Assembly: GCF_946885725.1 (NCBI RefSeq)
Contig: NZ_CAMPGZ010000052.1
Span: 1-21,618, forward strand
Reading direction: 5' to 3'
DNA from: an uncultured Nocardioides sp.
GTDB lineage: Bacteria > Actinomycetota > Actinomycetes > Propionibacteriales > Nocardioidaceae
Length of the DNA: 21,618 bases
Part shown: positions 7,868 through 15,554 of the stretch, piece after piece
Layout: every line of letters begins with the position of its first letter
How positions within the stretch are numbered: the first letter of the stretch is position 1
Position numbers and translations under genes: made by a program
Notes under the pieces: model-generated
What the model was told of the DNA's origin: nothing
Seen by the model: only the letters and a program-made list of their open reading frames with translations
The model's database searches: none

Positions 7868-8196
7868 CCGCGCGACGGATCCCGGGACGCCGCGGTTGTC
7901 CCCTCGCAGGCTCCGGCCCAACCCGGCTCCTCGACCTCGCGTCCTTGCTGGCGTGCGCGAAGCGCCCGCAAGCGGACGCGAAAAGAGCCCGACACCCTTC
8001 GGACCGACCCCGCTCCCGCTGGCTGCGGAAGTCGTTGCCGTTGTCTACTGGGCTTCGGGCTCTCTTCGTGTCCCACCCCGCGGTCGTGGCACCGACATCC
8101 GGAGACCGCGACCTCCGGGTTCGTGGTACCCGACCCGGTGTCGCGACCACCATGACGACAGCTCACGGCCTCGGCCTGCTTGGTGGACGATGAGGA

Positions 8197-8225
8197 ACGA
8201 TGCTGAGTGTCGCCGCCGCTGTCAA
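8197..8225 (-). promoter_or_regulatory. Possible minus-strand promoter in the gene-free region
   Basis: On the minus strand a perfect TTGACA (8225-8220) is followed by a 17-bp spacer and CATCGT (8202-8197), one base from the TATCGT -10 boxes seen elsewhere in the window. Transcription would start near 8190 and run toward the palindrome array and lnt, giving either a leader of about 490 nt or a separate noncoding RNA. The -10 box is a weak match. Confidence 0.35.
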
Positions 8226-8233
8226 GCGCCTCC

Positions 8234-8265
8234 TGACCTGCGCAAACGGATGAATATGCAGGTCA
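8234..8265. promoter_or_regulatory. Inverted repeat TGACCTGC-N16-GCAGGTCA
   Basis: Perfect 8-bp arms (8234-8241 and 8258-8265) flank an AT-richer 16-bp centre. The repeat lies 9-40 bp upstream of the TTGACA of the possible minus-strand promoter, a position expected for an activator site; it could instead be a short hairpin. Confidence 0.35.
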
Positions 8266-8311
8266 ACGCAAGGTCCCGTCCGGATCGATTTCACCCGGCA
8301 ATTTCACTTCC

Positions 8312-8340
8312 TCCGGCGTGTCGCGACGCGACACGCCGGA
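8312..8340 (-). terminator. Strong hairpin after kal, probable terminator of the lysine operon
   Basis: Perfect 13-bp arms (8312-8324 and 8328-8340; TCCGGCGTGTCGC and its complement) flank a 3-nt centre. The hairpin starts 28 bp after the kal stop codon, the last gene of the minus-strand operon. No T run follows, as is common for actinobacterial hairpin terminators. Confidence 0.65.
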
Positions 8341-8368
8341 CGGCTGTGGAGACGGCGGGGTGTCGCTG

Positions 8369-8794
8369 TCAGGAAGCGTCGGCGGGAGGTGGTACGACGA
8401 CGACCCCCGTCGCCGTCGTCGCCACGATCGGCTCGGTCAGCATCTCGGCCGCCGACTCTCCCCGGTCCGGCCGGCCGCGCCCCACGACCAGGCACTGCAG
8501 GTCGAGCGTGCGCGAACGGCGACCGACCTTCACCAGCTCCGCGGTGATCTCCAGGACGTCACCGGCGCGCACCGGCGCGCGGAACTGCACGTCGCTGTAG
8601 GAGGCGAACAAACCCTCGTCGCCGTCGGTCACGATGCACATCTCGGTGGCGACGTCGCCGAACAGGCCGAGCGAGTACGCCCCGTCGACGAGGTTGCCGG
8701 CGTAGTGCGCGTGGGAGTAGGGCACGTAGCGGCGGTGGGTGACCTTCAGGCCGGCCTCTGCCTTCGGGTGGTCGAGCCTGTCGAGGCCGCTCAT
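8369..8794 (-). CDS. kal: 3-aminobutyryl-CoA ammonia-lyase (hotdog fold)
   Basis: The 141-residue protein converts L-3-aminobutyryl-CoA to crotonyl-CoA and ammonia, a late step of lysine breakdown through beta-lysine. The hotdog signature matches known Kal proteins: SHAHYAGNLVDG (27-38), LFGDVATE (44-51), DGDEGLF (57-63), then VQFRAPVRAGD (69-79), where the long helix and beta-sheet core of a thioesterase-like fold begin. Length is typical for the family (about 125-145). The start ATG overlaps the kamE stop by 4 nt (ATGA), so the two are translationally coupled. The operon context supports Kal over a generic MaoC or thioesterase protein. The Pro/Val-rich C-terminal end (VVVVPPPADAS) is unremarkable. 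Confidence 0.9.
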   Translation of the reverse strand: MSGLDRLDHPKAEAGLKVTHRRYVPYSHAHYAGNLVDGAYSLGLFGDVATEMCIVTDGDEGLFASYSDVQFRAPVRAGDVLEITAELVKVGRRSRTLDLQCLVVGRGRPDRGESAAEMLTEPIVATTATGVVVVPPPADAS

Positions 8795-9615
8795 GACGCC
8801 TTCCTCTCGCTGCGCGGCGGGCGGTGGGTGACGAGCTGGTCGACGAGGTACGACGCCACCTCGCCCGGCGTCGTACCGCGGGCGAACACCCGGTCGACGC
8901 CGAGCTCCCCGGCCATGTTCTCGTCGAAGCGCGGGCCGCCGACGATCAGCAGCGGCTGCCTGTCGCGCGGGTACGACTCGCGGAACGCCGCGGACATCTC
9001 CTTGGTGTTGTGGATGTGCGCGTCGCGCTGGGTGACGACCTGGGAGACCAGGATCGCGTCGGCCTTCTCGGCCTTGGCGCGCTCGACGAGCTGCGGCACG
9101 GAGACCTGGGCGCCGAGGTTCACGACCTTCAGCTCGCGGTAGTACTCCAGGCCCTTCTCCCCCGCGAACCCCTTGATGTTCAGGATCGCGTCGATGCCGA
9201 CGGTGTGCGCGTCGGTGCCGATGCAGCCGCCGACGACGACCATCCGGCGGCGCAGGCCCTTGCGGATCGCGAGGTTGACCTCCTTGGGCGACAGCAGCGG
9301 GTAGTCGCGCTCGACGACCTGCACCTTGCTGGTGTCGACCAGGTGGTTCACCCGGCCGTAGACCACGAAGAACGTGAAGTCCGGCCCCATCGCCTTGGCG
9401 TGCACGACCATCGCGGGGTCGATGCCCATCTTGTTGGCGAGCTGCGCGGCGGCGCCCTCGGCGATCTTGGCGTGCTGCCCCAAAGACGAGATCGGCAGTG
9501 TGAACGACAGCTGCACCATGCCGTCGCCGGTGGTGTCGCCGTACGGACGAAGGATCTGGCCCTCCTTGACGGTCGACTCCTCGCGGGTGGTCGAGCCCGT
9601 CGAGACCACTTCCAT
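8791..9615 (-). CDS. kamE: Beta-lysine 5,6-aminomutase, beta subunit
   Basis: The 274-residue subunit works with KamD to move the terminal amino group of beta-lysine to C5, using adenosylcobalamin and pyridoxal phosphate. The cobalamin base-off signature DxHxxG is seen as DAHTVG (135-140), with His137 as the expected cobalt ligand. Lys148 (in NIKGFAGEKG) lies 11 residues later, the same spacing as His133 and the PLP-binding Lys144 in the Clostridium sticklandii enzyme, so both cofactor residues appear intact. The Rossmann-like cobalamin domain continues with VVNLGAQV and LLIVGGPRFDENMAGELGVD. ATG 9615 shares its first base with the kamD TGA stop (TGATG); a Shine-Dalgarno-like GGAGG/GGAGAAG lies just upstream inside kamD. 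Confidence 0.94.
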   Translation of the reverse strand: MEVVSTGSTTREESTVKEGQILRPYGDTTGDGMVQLSFTLPISSLGQHAKIAEGAAAQLANKMGIDPAMVVHAKAMGPDFTFFVVYGRVNHLVDTSKVQVVERDYPLLSPKEVNLAIRKGLRRRMVVVGGCIGTDAHTVGIDAILNIKGFAGEKGLEYYRELKVVNLGAQVSVPQLVERAKAEKADAILVSQVVTQRDAHIHNTKEMSAAFRESYPRDRQPLLIVGGPRFDENMAGELGVDRVFARGTTPGEVASYLVDQLVTHRPPRSERKAS

Positions 9616-11195
9616 CACTTCTCCTCCAGGATCTCGCTGGCCGGGTTGTAGTACGCCGGGGACTTCCGGGCCACGCCGTCGAGGCCGCGGCCGCCGTCGG
9701 CGGGACGCTTCATGAGGCCGAACGTGCCGTCGGCGATCGCGTCGAGCAGACCGGTCTTCGACTCGTGCGCCAGGATCCGCTCGAGCAGGTCGATGCTCTC
9801 GGCGAGCACCTGCCGCGCGCGCTGGTTGATGAACCCGTCCGGCGCCGGCTGGAAGTCCTCGTGCAGGTTGCCGGCGGCATTGAGCACGTAGCGGACGTTC
9901 TGCAGGGCCAGGTCGCGGTCGGACAGCCACGGCGTCACGACGGCCTCGGTCATCATGCCGACGAGCAGGATGCCCTGGCCGGTGAGCGTGCCGACGAGGT
10001 TGAAGAACGCGTCGAGCATGTAGCCGCGGAACACGTCGCCGGTCATGTGCCGCGTCGGCGGCATCCACTTCAGCGGCGCGTTCGGGAACAGCTGCCGGGC
10101 GAGCAGCGCGTGCGCGAGCTCCATCCGGAAGCTGTCGGGCAGGTCCGGGTTGATCTCGAACGCGTGGCCGAGGCCGAGCTGCCAGTCCTCGAGGCCGGCC
10201 TCCTTGGCGAAGTACTCGTTGAGCAGCTGGCTCACCGTCACCGTGTGCGCGGCCTCGACCGCGTCCGCGGTGGTGAGGTAGTTGTCCTCGCCGGTGTTGA
10301 TGATGATCCCGGCGCGCGCGTGGACCTGGCGGCTGAACCGCTGGTCGACGAACGTGCGGATCGGGTTGATGTCGCGGAAGAGGATCCCGTACATCGAGTC
10401 GTTGAGCATCATGTCCAGCCGCTCGAGACCGGCCAGCGCCGCGATCTCCGGCATGCACAGACCCGAGGCGTAGTTGGTCAGCCGGACGTAGCGGCCGAGC
10501 TCCTTGCTCGACTCGTCGAGCGCCGCCCGCATCAGGCGGAAGTTCTCCTGCGTGGCGTAGGTGCCGGCGAAGCCCTCCCTCGTCGCGCCCTCGGGCACGT
10601 AGTCGAGCAGGGACTGGCCGGTCGAGCGGATCACCGCGATCACGTCGGCACCCTCGCGCGCGGCCTGCTGTGCCTGCGGGATGTCCTCGTAGATGTCGCC
10701 GGTCGCGACGATCAGGTAGATCCACGGCTTCTGCGGCGGGTCGCCCCAGCGCTGGACCAGCCGCTCGCGCTCCTTGCGACGCGCGTCCATGCGGCGTACG
10801 CCGGCACCGACGGCCTTGCGCGCGGCGGAGCGAGCACGCGTCTCGTCACGGCCCTCCGGCAGCCGGAACCGCACCGAGCCGGCGGACGCCTTCTGCGCGA
10901 GCACCGAGAGGTCGTCGGCCTCGCCGCGGACGAGCGCGTCCCACACCGGCAGCGCGACGCCGTGCTCGATGCCGACGTCGGCGCGGACCGCGTCGAGCAG
11001 CCGGTTGACCCACGGCGTGCCGTCGGCATCGGCGCCCTGCAGCCCGGCGAGGCGCAGCGTCGCGCGCTCGACCGAGACGGTTGTGTGCTTCTTGGCCAGG
11101 TCGACGATCGGCTTGCCGGCCTGGCGCGCGAGACTGCGCGCCTGGCGGACGGCCGCCGGGTCGAGGTCGAGCTTGGGCCGTTGCTTGGGGGCCAC
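9615..11195 (-). CDS. kamD: Beta-lysine 5,6-aminomutase, alpha subunit
   Basis: The 526-residue alpha subunit is a TIM-barrel protein that carries the substrate and the adenosyl end of the cobalamin together with KamE. Conserved blocks typical of KamD can be seen across the length: DVIAVIRSTGQSLLDYVPEG, GTYATQENFRLMR, NYASGLCMPEIA, DSMYGILFRDINP, INTGEDNYLTTADAV and PTRHMTGDVFRGY. The length is normal for the family (about 515-525). The GTG start at 11195 shares its G with the TAG stop of the amidohydrolase gene; AAGGAG sits 10 nt upstream. No membrane or signal segments are present. Like other adenosylcobalamin eliminases and mutases of this type it will be prone to inactivation, though no reactivase gene is visible here. 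Confidence 0.94.
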   Translation of the reverse strand: MAPKQRPKLDLDPAAVRQARSLARQAGKPIVDLAKKHTTVSVERATLRLAGLQGADADGTPWVNRLLDAVRADVGIEHGVALPVWDALVRGEADDLSVLAQKASAGSVRFRLPEGRDETRARSAARKAVGAGVRRMDARRKERERLVQRWGDPPQKPWIYLIVATGDIYEDIPQAQQAAREGADVIAVIRSTGQSLLDYVPEGATREGFAGTYATQENFRLMRAALDESSKELGRYVRLTNYASGLCMPEIAALAGLERLDMMLNDSMYGILFRDINPIRTFVDQRFSRQVHARAGIIINTGEDNYLTTADAVEAAHTVTVSQLLNEYFAKEAGLEDWQLGLGHAFEINPDLPDSFRMELAHALLARQLFPNAPLKWMPPTRHMTGDVFRGYMLDAFFNLVGTLTGQGILLVGMMTEAVVTPWLSDRDLALQNVRYVLNAAGNLHEDFQPAPDGFINQRARQVLAESIDLLERILAHESKTGLLDAIADGTFGLMKRPADGGRGLDGVARKSPAYYNPASEILEEK

Positions 11196-12814
11196 TACGT
11201 CAACGCTCCTTCGCGTTCGTAGGCGACCTGCCCGTGCACCAGCGTCATCACGCAGGTGGGCAGGTCCTGGTCGGGGTGGAGGTCCGGGAGGTGGGGTACG
11301 CCGGCGCGCGGGTCGGTCGACCAGGCGGCGATGCGCTCGTCGGGGGTCTGGACGACGAGGTCGCCGGGGACGTCCCAGACCGCGATCGACGCGGGCGTAC
11401 CCAGGTCGATGACGCCGCCCTCGTCGCGGGCGGCCGCGCGCCAGCCGCCGCGGGTGTGGGCGTTGAACGCCGCGCGCACGGTGATCCGCTCCGCCTCGTT
11501 GTGGTGCCACGCGGCCGCGCGTACGGCGCCCCACGGGTCCATCGGCGTGACCGGCGAGTCGGAGCCGAACGCGAGCGCCATCCCGGCGCGCTGCATCGAG
11601 GCCAGCGGGTTCATCCGGAGCGAGCGCTCGACGCCGAGGCGCTGCGCGTAGAGGTCGTCGGTGCCGCCCCACCACGCGTCGAAGGCCGGCTGCACGCTCG
11701 CGGTGACGCCGTACGACGCGAGCAGCTGCATCTGCTGGGGGTCGACCATCTCGAGGTGCTCGAGGCGGTGGCGGGCCTGGACGAGTGCCTGCTCGCCGAC
11801 GACCTCGGCCGCGCGGAGGAACCCCTCGACGGTCTCGTCTGCCGCGGCGTCGCCGATCACGTGGAAGCCGGCCTGGATGCCGGCGCGCGTGCAGGCCACG
11901 ACGTGCCGGGCGACCTGCTCGGCGGTGAGGTAGAGCGCGCCCCTGGTCGCCGGGTCGTCGGTGTACGGCGCCCGCATGGCCGCGGTGCGCGAGCCGACCG
12001 CTCCGTCGACGCAGAGGTCGCCCGCCGCACCGGAGCAGCCCAGCGCGAGCGCCTCGTCGACGCCGTCGAGCGCTCCCCAGTAGCCGACCACCTCGGGCAG
12101 CCACGGCTGCGCCTCACGGACCTTGCGGATCCGGGCGAAGTCCTCCGCCGGCGAGTCACCGGGGGCGCCGTTCTCGTGGACCATGCCGATGCCGCGGGAC
12201 GCCGCCTCGTGCAGCGCCCGGGCGATGGCGTCCTCGTGGGCCGAGTCCGGCAGCAGCCCGAACACCGCCTCACGGGCGACGATGTTGGCCTCGCGGCTGA
12301 CCAGCCCCTCCGGCGACCAGCCGTCGGTATCGACCAGGCGTGGCATCCGGTCGACGAACGCCGACGAGACCACTGCGGAGTGGGCGTCGACTCTGGCCAG
12401 GTAGGCCGGGCGGCCCTCCACGGCCCGGTCGACCTCCTCGCGTGTGGGCGGGCGGTTCTCCGGCCAGCGGGTCTCGTCCCAGTTGAGACCCAGCACGACC
12501 GGCGTGTGGGGCGTGCGGGCGTGCGCGGCGAGGGCGTCGAGCGCCTCGAGCAGCGACGTCGTGCCGGAGAAGTCCACGCTGCTGGCGGCGATCCCGGTCT
12601 GCGACAGGTGCACGTGGCTGTCCACGAACGCCGGCGTCACCAGCCGGCCCTCGAGCTCGACGACCCGGTCGGCGGCGTCGACGACGTGCGTGGACGCGTC
12701 GTCGTCACCGGTCCACACGACGTGGCCGTTCTCGACGCAGATGGCGGTCGGGTGCGGGCCGGTGCTGTTGGAGCCGGGGGTGTGCACGTAGCCGCCGCGC
12801 AGCAGGATTCTCAT
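11195..12814 (-). CDS. YtcJ-like metal-dependent amidohydrolase inside the lysine operon
   Basis: The 539-residue protein belongs to the amidohydrolase family 3 (YtcJ-like) group. Metal-binding motifs are present: VDSHVHL (64-70, HxH), a conserved ExxH-type region with HENGAPGDSP, GFHVIGDAAADETV, RHRLEHLEMV and the late Asp motif FGSDSPV. No signal peptide is seen, so it should be cytoplasmic. The substrate is unknown; such enzymes hydrolyse amide or cyclic amide bonds. The gene starts 14 nt after the kdd stop without a clear Shine-Dalgarno sequence, and its TAG stop shares a base with the kamD GTG, so it is translated as part of the lysine operon. It is not a recognised step of the clostridial pathway. 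A simple idea is that it opens lactams formed from the amino-acid intermediates, but it could also release lysine from N-acyl forms. Confidence 0.85.
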   Translation of the reverse strand: MRILLRGGYVHTPGSNSTGPHPTAICVENGHVVWTGDDDASTHVVDAADRVVELEGRLVTPAFVDSHVHLSQTGIAASSVDFSGTTSLLEALDALAAHARTPHTPVVLGLNWDETRWPENRPPTREEVDRAVEGRPAYLARVDAHSAVVSSAFVDRMPRLVDTDGWSPEGLVSREANIVAREAVFGLLPDSAHEDAIARALHEAASRGIGMVHENGAPGDSPAEDFARIRKVREAQPWLPEVVGYWGALDGVDEALALGCSGAAGDLCVDGAVGSRTAAMRAPYTDDPATRGALYLTAEQVARHVVACTRAGIQAGFHVIGDAAADETVEGFLRAAEVVGEQALVQARHRLEHLEMVDPQQMQLLASYGVTASVQPAFDAWWGGTDDLYAQRLGVERSLRMNPLASMQRAGMALAFGSDSPVTPMDPWGAVRAAAWHHNEAERITVRAAFNAHTRGGWRAAARDEGGVIDLGTPASIAVWDVPGDLVVQTPDERIAAWSTDPRAGVPHLPDLHPDQDLPTCVMTLVHGQVAYEREGALT

Positions 12815-12828
12815 GGCGCGATTGTCCG

Positions 12829-13899
12829 TTACAGCCGCCGCTCGAAGAGACCCCGGACCCCGTCGTGCTCGCGCAGCAGCGACAGCGCGTAGTCGGCGTG
12901 CCCGGGGACGTAGCCGTTGCCGACCAGCATCGTCACGTCGGCCGCGAGTCCCTCGGCCCCGAGGGCCGCGGCGCTGAACGACGTCGCCATCGAGAAGAAG
13001 ATGACCGTGCCGCCGTCGCGGGTGGAGAGGATCGCGCCGCCCTCGCAGCCGGGTACGTCGACACAGACGACCGTCACGTCGGCGGGACCGCCCGCGGCCG
13101 TGACCGCCTCGGACAGCGCGACCGGGTCGCGGGCGTCGGCGATGACCACCTCGTCGGTCAGGCCCGCGCCGGTGAGCAGCTGGGCCTCGGCGGCGTGCGG
13201 CACCACGCCGATGGTGCGGCCGGCACCCGCGTCGCGCGCCGCCGCGAGGCTCAGCGACCCGGACTTGCCGGCGCCGCCGACGACCACGACGGTCGGCGCA
13301 GTCCCGGGGCCCGCCGCGACCACTCCCCCATGCTCGACGTACTGCCGGACGACGCGGGCGGTCAGCGCCGGTGCCCCGCACACGTCCATCACCGACAACG
13401 ACAGCTCCGGCGCGAGGTCGTCGGGGATCCGGGCCGCGATGGAGCGGCCGAACAGGATCGCGTAGCCGTCGGCCGGCACCTGCTCGCTGCGGCCGTCCCA
13501 CTTCGCGAGGTCGTCCTCGATGACGAGTGGCGTCAACGTCAGCGACACCAGCGTGGCCACCCGGTCTCCCCCCGCCCGGCCGAGCGGCGAGGCCGGGCCG
13601 ACCTCCTCGACCGTGCCGACCAGCATGCCGCCGGAGCCGGTCTCCGGGTTCTGCATCTTGCCGCGAGTGCCGATGATGTCGAGCACCTCCGCGCGCACCT
13701 TGTCGCCGTCTCCCCCGTGCTTGCGCTCGAGCTGCCGGAACGACGCGGCGTCGAGGTTCAGCCGCTCCACGCGTACCCGGACCTCGTCGTCGGCGAGCTC
13801 GCGCCGGGTGTCGAGACGCTCGGCGGCCTGCGGCAGCACGCCCTGCGGGGCGAGCACGCGGTGCAGACCGACGGGGCTGGTCGGCTCCTGGTGGGTCAC
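12829..13899 (-). CDS. kdd: L-erythro-3,5-diaminohexanoate dehydrogenase
   Basis: The 356-residue NAD(P)-dependent enzyme oxidatively deaminates 3,5-diaminohexanoate to 5-amino-3-oxohexanoate. The N-terminal part matches Kdd: HRVLAPQGVLPQAAERLD, then RVRVERLNLDAASFRQL and EVLDIIGTRGKMQNPETGSGG, which contains the family's conserved stretch. A Rossmann domain follows with VVVVGGAGKSGSLSLAAARDAG (about residues 182-203), a GxGxxG-like nucleotide-binding loop, and a C-terminal NGYVPGHADYALSLLREH motif. Length is close to characterised members (about 345). GTG 13899 is selected because GAGGA lies 8 nt before it; the open frame extends further upstream but lacks family similarity. It is the first gene of the operon; the -10-like TAAGAT at 13949-13954 is about 50 bp upstream. 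Confidence 0.9.
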   Translation of the reverse strand: MTHQEPTSPVGLHRVLAPQGVLPQAAERLDTRRELADDEVRVRVERLNLDAASFRQLERKHGGDGDKVRAEVLDIIGTRGKMQNPETGSGGMLVGTVEEVGPASPLGRAGGDRVATLVSLTLTPLVIEDDLAKWDGRSEQVPADGYAILFGRSIAARIPDDLAPELSLSVMDVCGAPALTARVVRQYVEHGGVVAAGPGTAPTVVVVGGAGKSGSLSLAAARDAGAGRTIGVVPHAAEAQLLTGAGLTDEVVIADARDPVALSEAVTAAGGPADVTVVCVDVPGCEGGAILSTRDGGTVIFFSMATSFSAAALGAEGLAADVTMLVGNGYVPGHADYALSLLREHDGVRGLFERRL

Positions 13900-13948
13900 G
13901 GGGCTGGTCCTCGGGGGTCGATCCGGTTGATTGTCTGATGCACGGGAA

Positions 13949-13954
13949 ATCTTA
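13949..13954 (-). promoter_or_regulatory. Putative -10 box for the kdd operon
   Basis: TAAGAT on the minus strand fits TANNNT and lies about 50 bp before the kdd start, in the divergent region shared with kamA. The -35 region has no clear match, which is consistent with activator dependence. Confidence 0.35.
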
Positions 13955-13964
13955 CGGCGGGTTA

Positions 13965-13995
13965 TTGGACTCGCCGGAGATTCTTTGCGTACTCT
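13965..13995 (+). promoter_or_regulatory. Putative kamA promoter
   Basis: TTGGAC (13965-13970) and TACTCT (13990-13995) are plausible -35 and -10 boxes, but the 19-bp spacer is long. The start codon lies about 80 bp downstream with GGAG at 14066-14069. The box overlaps the region of the opposing kdd promoter, so a common regulator is possible. Confidence 0.35.
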
Positions 13996-14075
13996 GGCAT
14001 GGACGGCGTGCTCGTCACAAACGACACGCGCCCACCCGCACACGACTGTTGCGCCGCACATCGCAGGAGCCCCTC

Positions 14076-15539
14076 ATGAGCATCGAGACCGCCATCAACC
14101 TCGAGACCGGTCAGCCCTACCCGTACCGGCGGATGGAGATCGTCGAGCCGGACTGGCGCCGTTTCCCGGGCTGGCAGGACGTCACCGCCGAGGAGTGGGC
14201 CTCGGTCCAGTGGCAGCGCGCGCACTGCATCAAGAACGTCAAGCAGCTGCGGGCGCTGTGGGGCGACCTGGTCGACGAGTCGTTCTACGCCGACCTCGAG
14301 CGCGACCAGCAGGAGCGCGCCACGATGTCGATGCTGGTGCCGCCGCAGATGATGAACACCATGGCGCCGCGGGTCACGCCCAACGGCCCCGGGTCGCTGA
14401 CCGAGGCGATGTACGCCGACCCGATCCGCCGCTACATGCTGCCGGTGTTCTCCGACCGCCGCACCGACTGGCCGTCGCACCCGCACGCCACGCGCGACTC
14501 GCTGCACGAGCACGACATGTGGGTGGCCGAGGGCCTCACCCACCGCTACCCCACCAAGGTGCTCGCCGAGCTGCTGCCGACCTGCCCGCAGTACTGCGGG
14601 CACTGCACCCGCATGGACCTCGTCGGCAACTCCACCCCGGTCGTCGACAAGCTGAAGTTCCTCGGCAAGCCGGTCGACCGGCACGCCGAGATGCTCGACT
14701 ACCTGCGCCGTACGCCGTCCGTGCGTGACGTGGTGGTCTCCGGCGGCGACGTCGCCAACATGCCGTGGCCGCGGCTCGAGGAGTTCCTCACCAAGCTGCT
14801 CGAGATCGAGAACATCCGCGACATCCGGCTGGCCACCAAGGCGCTCATGGGTCTCCCGCAGCACTGGCTGCAGGACGACGTCCGCGCCGGCGTAGAGCGG
14901 GTCGCCACGATCGCCCGCGACCGCGGCGTCTCCCTGGCGATGCACACCCACGTCAACCACGCGCAGTCGGTGACACCGCTCGTCGCCGAGGCGGCGAAGG
15001 CGATGCTGGACGCCGGCCTGCGCGACGTGCGCAACCAGGGCGTGCTGCTCAACGGCGTCAACGCCGACCCGCACGCGCTGCTCGATCTCTGCTTCGCCCT
15101 GCTCGACGGCGCGCAGATCATGCCCTACTACTTCTACATGTGCGACATGATCCCGTTCAGCGAGCACTGGCGGGTCTCGCTGGCCGACGCGCAGCGGCTG
15201 CAGCACCACATCATGGGCTACCTGCCCGGGTTCGCGACGCCGCGGATCGTGTGCGACGTGCCGTTCGTCGGCAAGCGCTGGGTGCACCAGAACGCCGACT
15301 ACGACACCGAGCTCGGCATCTCCTACTGGACCAAGAACTACCGGACGTCCATCGAGATCGACGACCCCGAGGCGATGTCGCGCACCTACGAGTACTACGA
15401 CCCGATCCACACGCTGCCCGAGTCCGGCCAGCAGTGGTGGCGCGAGCACGGCACCCAGCCCGACCTGGTCGAGGCGGAGCGCCAGGCCAAGGCGTCGCGT
15501 CGCGCGGCCGAGTCGCAGAAGACGCTCACGATCGCCTGA
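14076..15539 (+). CDS. kamA: L-lysine 2,3-aminomutase (radical SAM)
   Basis: The 487-residue enzyme interconverts L-lysine and L-beta-lysine using a [4Fe-4S] cluster, S-adenosylmethionine and PLP. The radical SAM cluster motif CxxxCxxC is CPQYCGHC (170-177; Cys170, Cys174, Cys177). The barrel continues with DVVVSGGDV (218-226), NIRDIRLATKALMGLPQ and MHTHVNHAQSVT. The PLP lysine is probably Lys400 in VPFVGKRW; well-studied Clostridium KamA has PGGGGK here, so the local loop differs. The N-terminal region contains the KamA-type WQRAHCIKNVKQL helix. Length is longer than the clostridial enzyme (about 416), mainly at the ends. It is divergent from kdd, and the genes for the next two steps are in that neighbouring operon, which supports lysine degradation over antibiotic or osmolyte synthesis. 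Confidence 0.91.
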   Translation: MSIETAINLETGQPYPYRRMEIVEPDWRRFPGWQDVTAEEWASVQWQRAHCIKNVKQLRALWGDLVDESFYADLERDQQERATMSMLVPPQMMNTMAPRVTPNGPGSLTEAMYADPIRRYMLPVFSDRRTDWPSHPHATRDSLHEHDMWVAEGLTHRYPTKVLAELLPTCPQYCGHCTRMDLVGNSTPVVDKLKFLGKPVDRHAEMLDYLRRTPSVRDVVVSGGDVANMPWPRLEEFLTKLLEIENIRDIRLATKALMGLPQHWLQDDVRAGVERVATIARDRGVSLAMHTHVNHAQSVTPLVAEAAKAMLDAGLRDVRNQGVLLNGVNADPHALLDLCFALLDGAQIMPYYFYMCDMIPFSEHWRVSLADAQRLQHHIMGYLPGFATPRIVCDVPFVGKRWVHQNADYDTELGISYWTKNYRTSIEIDDPEAMSRTYEYYDPIHTLPESGQQWWREHGTQPDLVEAERQAKASRRAAESQKTLTIA

Positions 15540-15554
15540 CGGTCCGGCCTGACG

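Larger units (their letters stand above)
7868..8311. other. Gene-free stretch with scattered inverted repeats
   Basis: No convincing coding sequence is seen. Open frames here are Arg-rich, lack ribosome-binding sites and run through the palindrome array. Visible structure: CGCGTCC (7938-7944) with GGACGCG (7974-7980); AGAGCCCGA (7984-7992) with TCGGGCTCT (8055-8063), nine pairs around a 62-nt interval; and the 8234-8265 inverted repeat near the right end. A structured noncoding transcript is possible, but no known RNA family was recognised. Confidence 0.4.

Noticed and set aside
7714..8166. Minus-strand open frame of 150 residues (and an overlapping one of 135) in the gene-free region
   Set aside because: Very Arg- and Ser-rich products without domain features, no ribosome-binding site, and the frames run through the palindrome array.
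11081..12892. Plus-strand open frame of 603 residues opposite the amidohydrolase
   Set aside because: Antisense shadow; the minus strand has all metal-binding motifs of the amidohydrolase.
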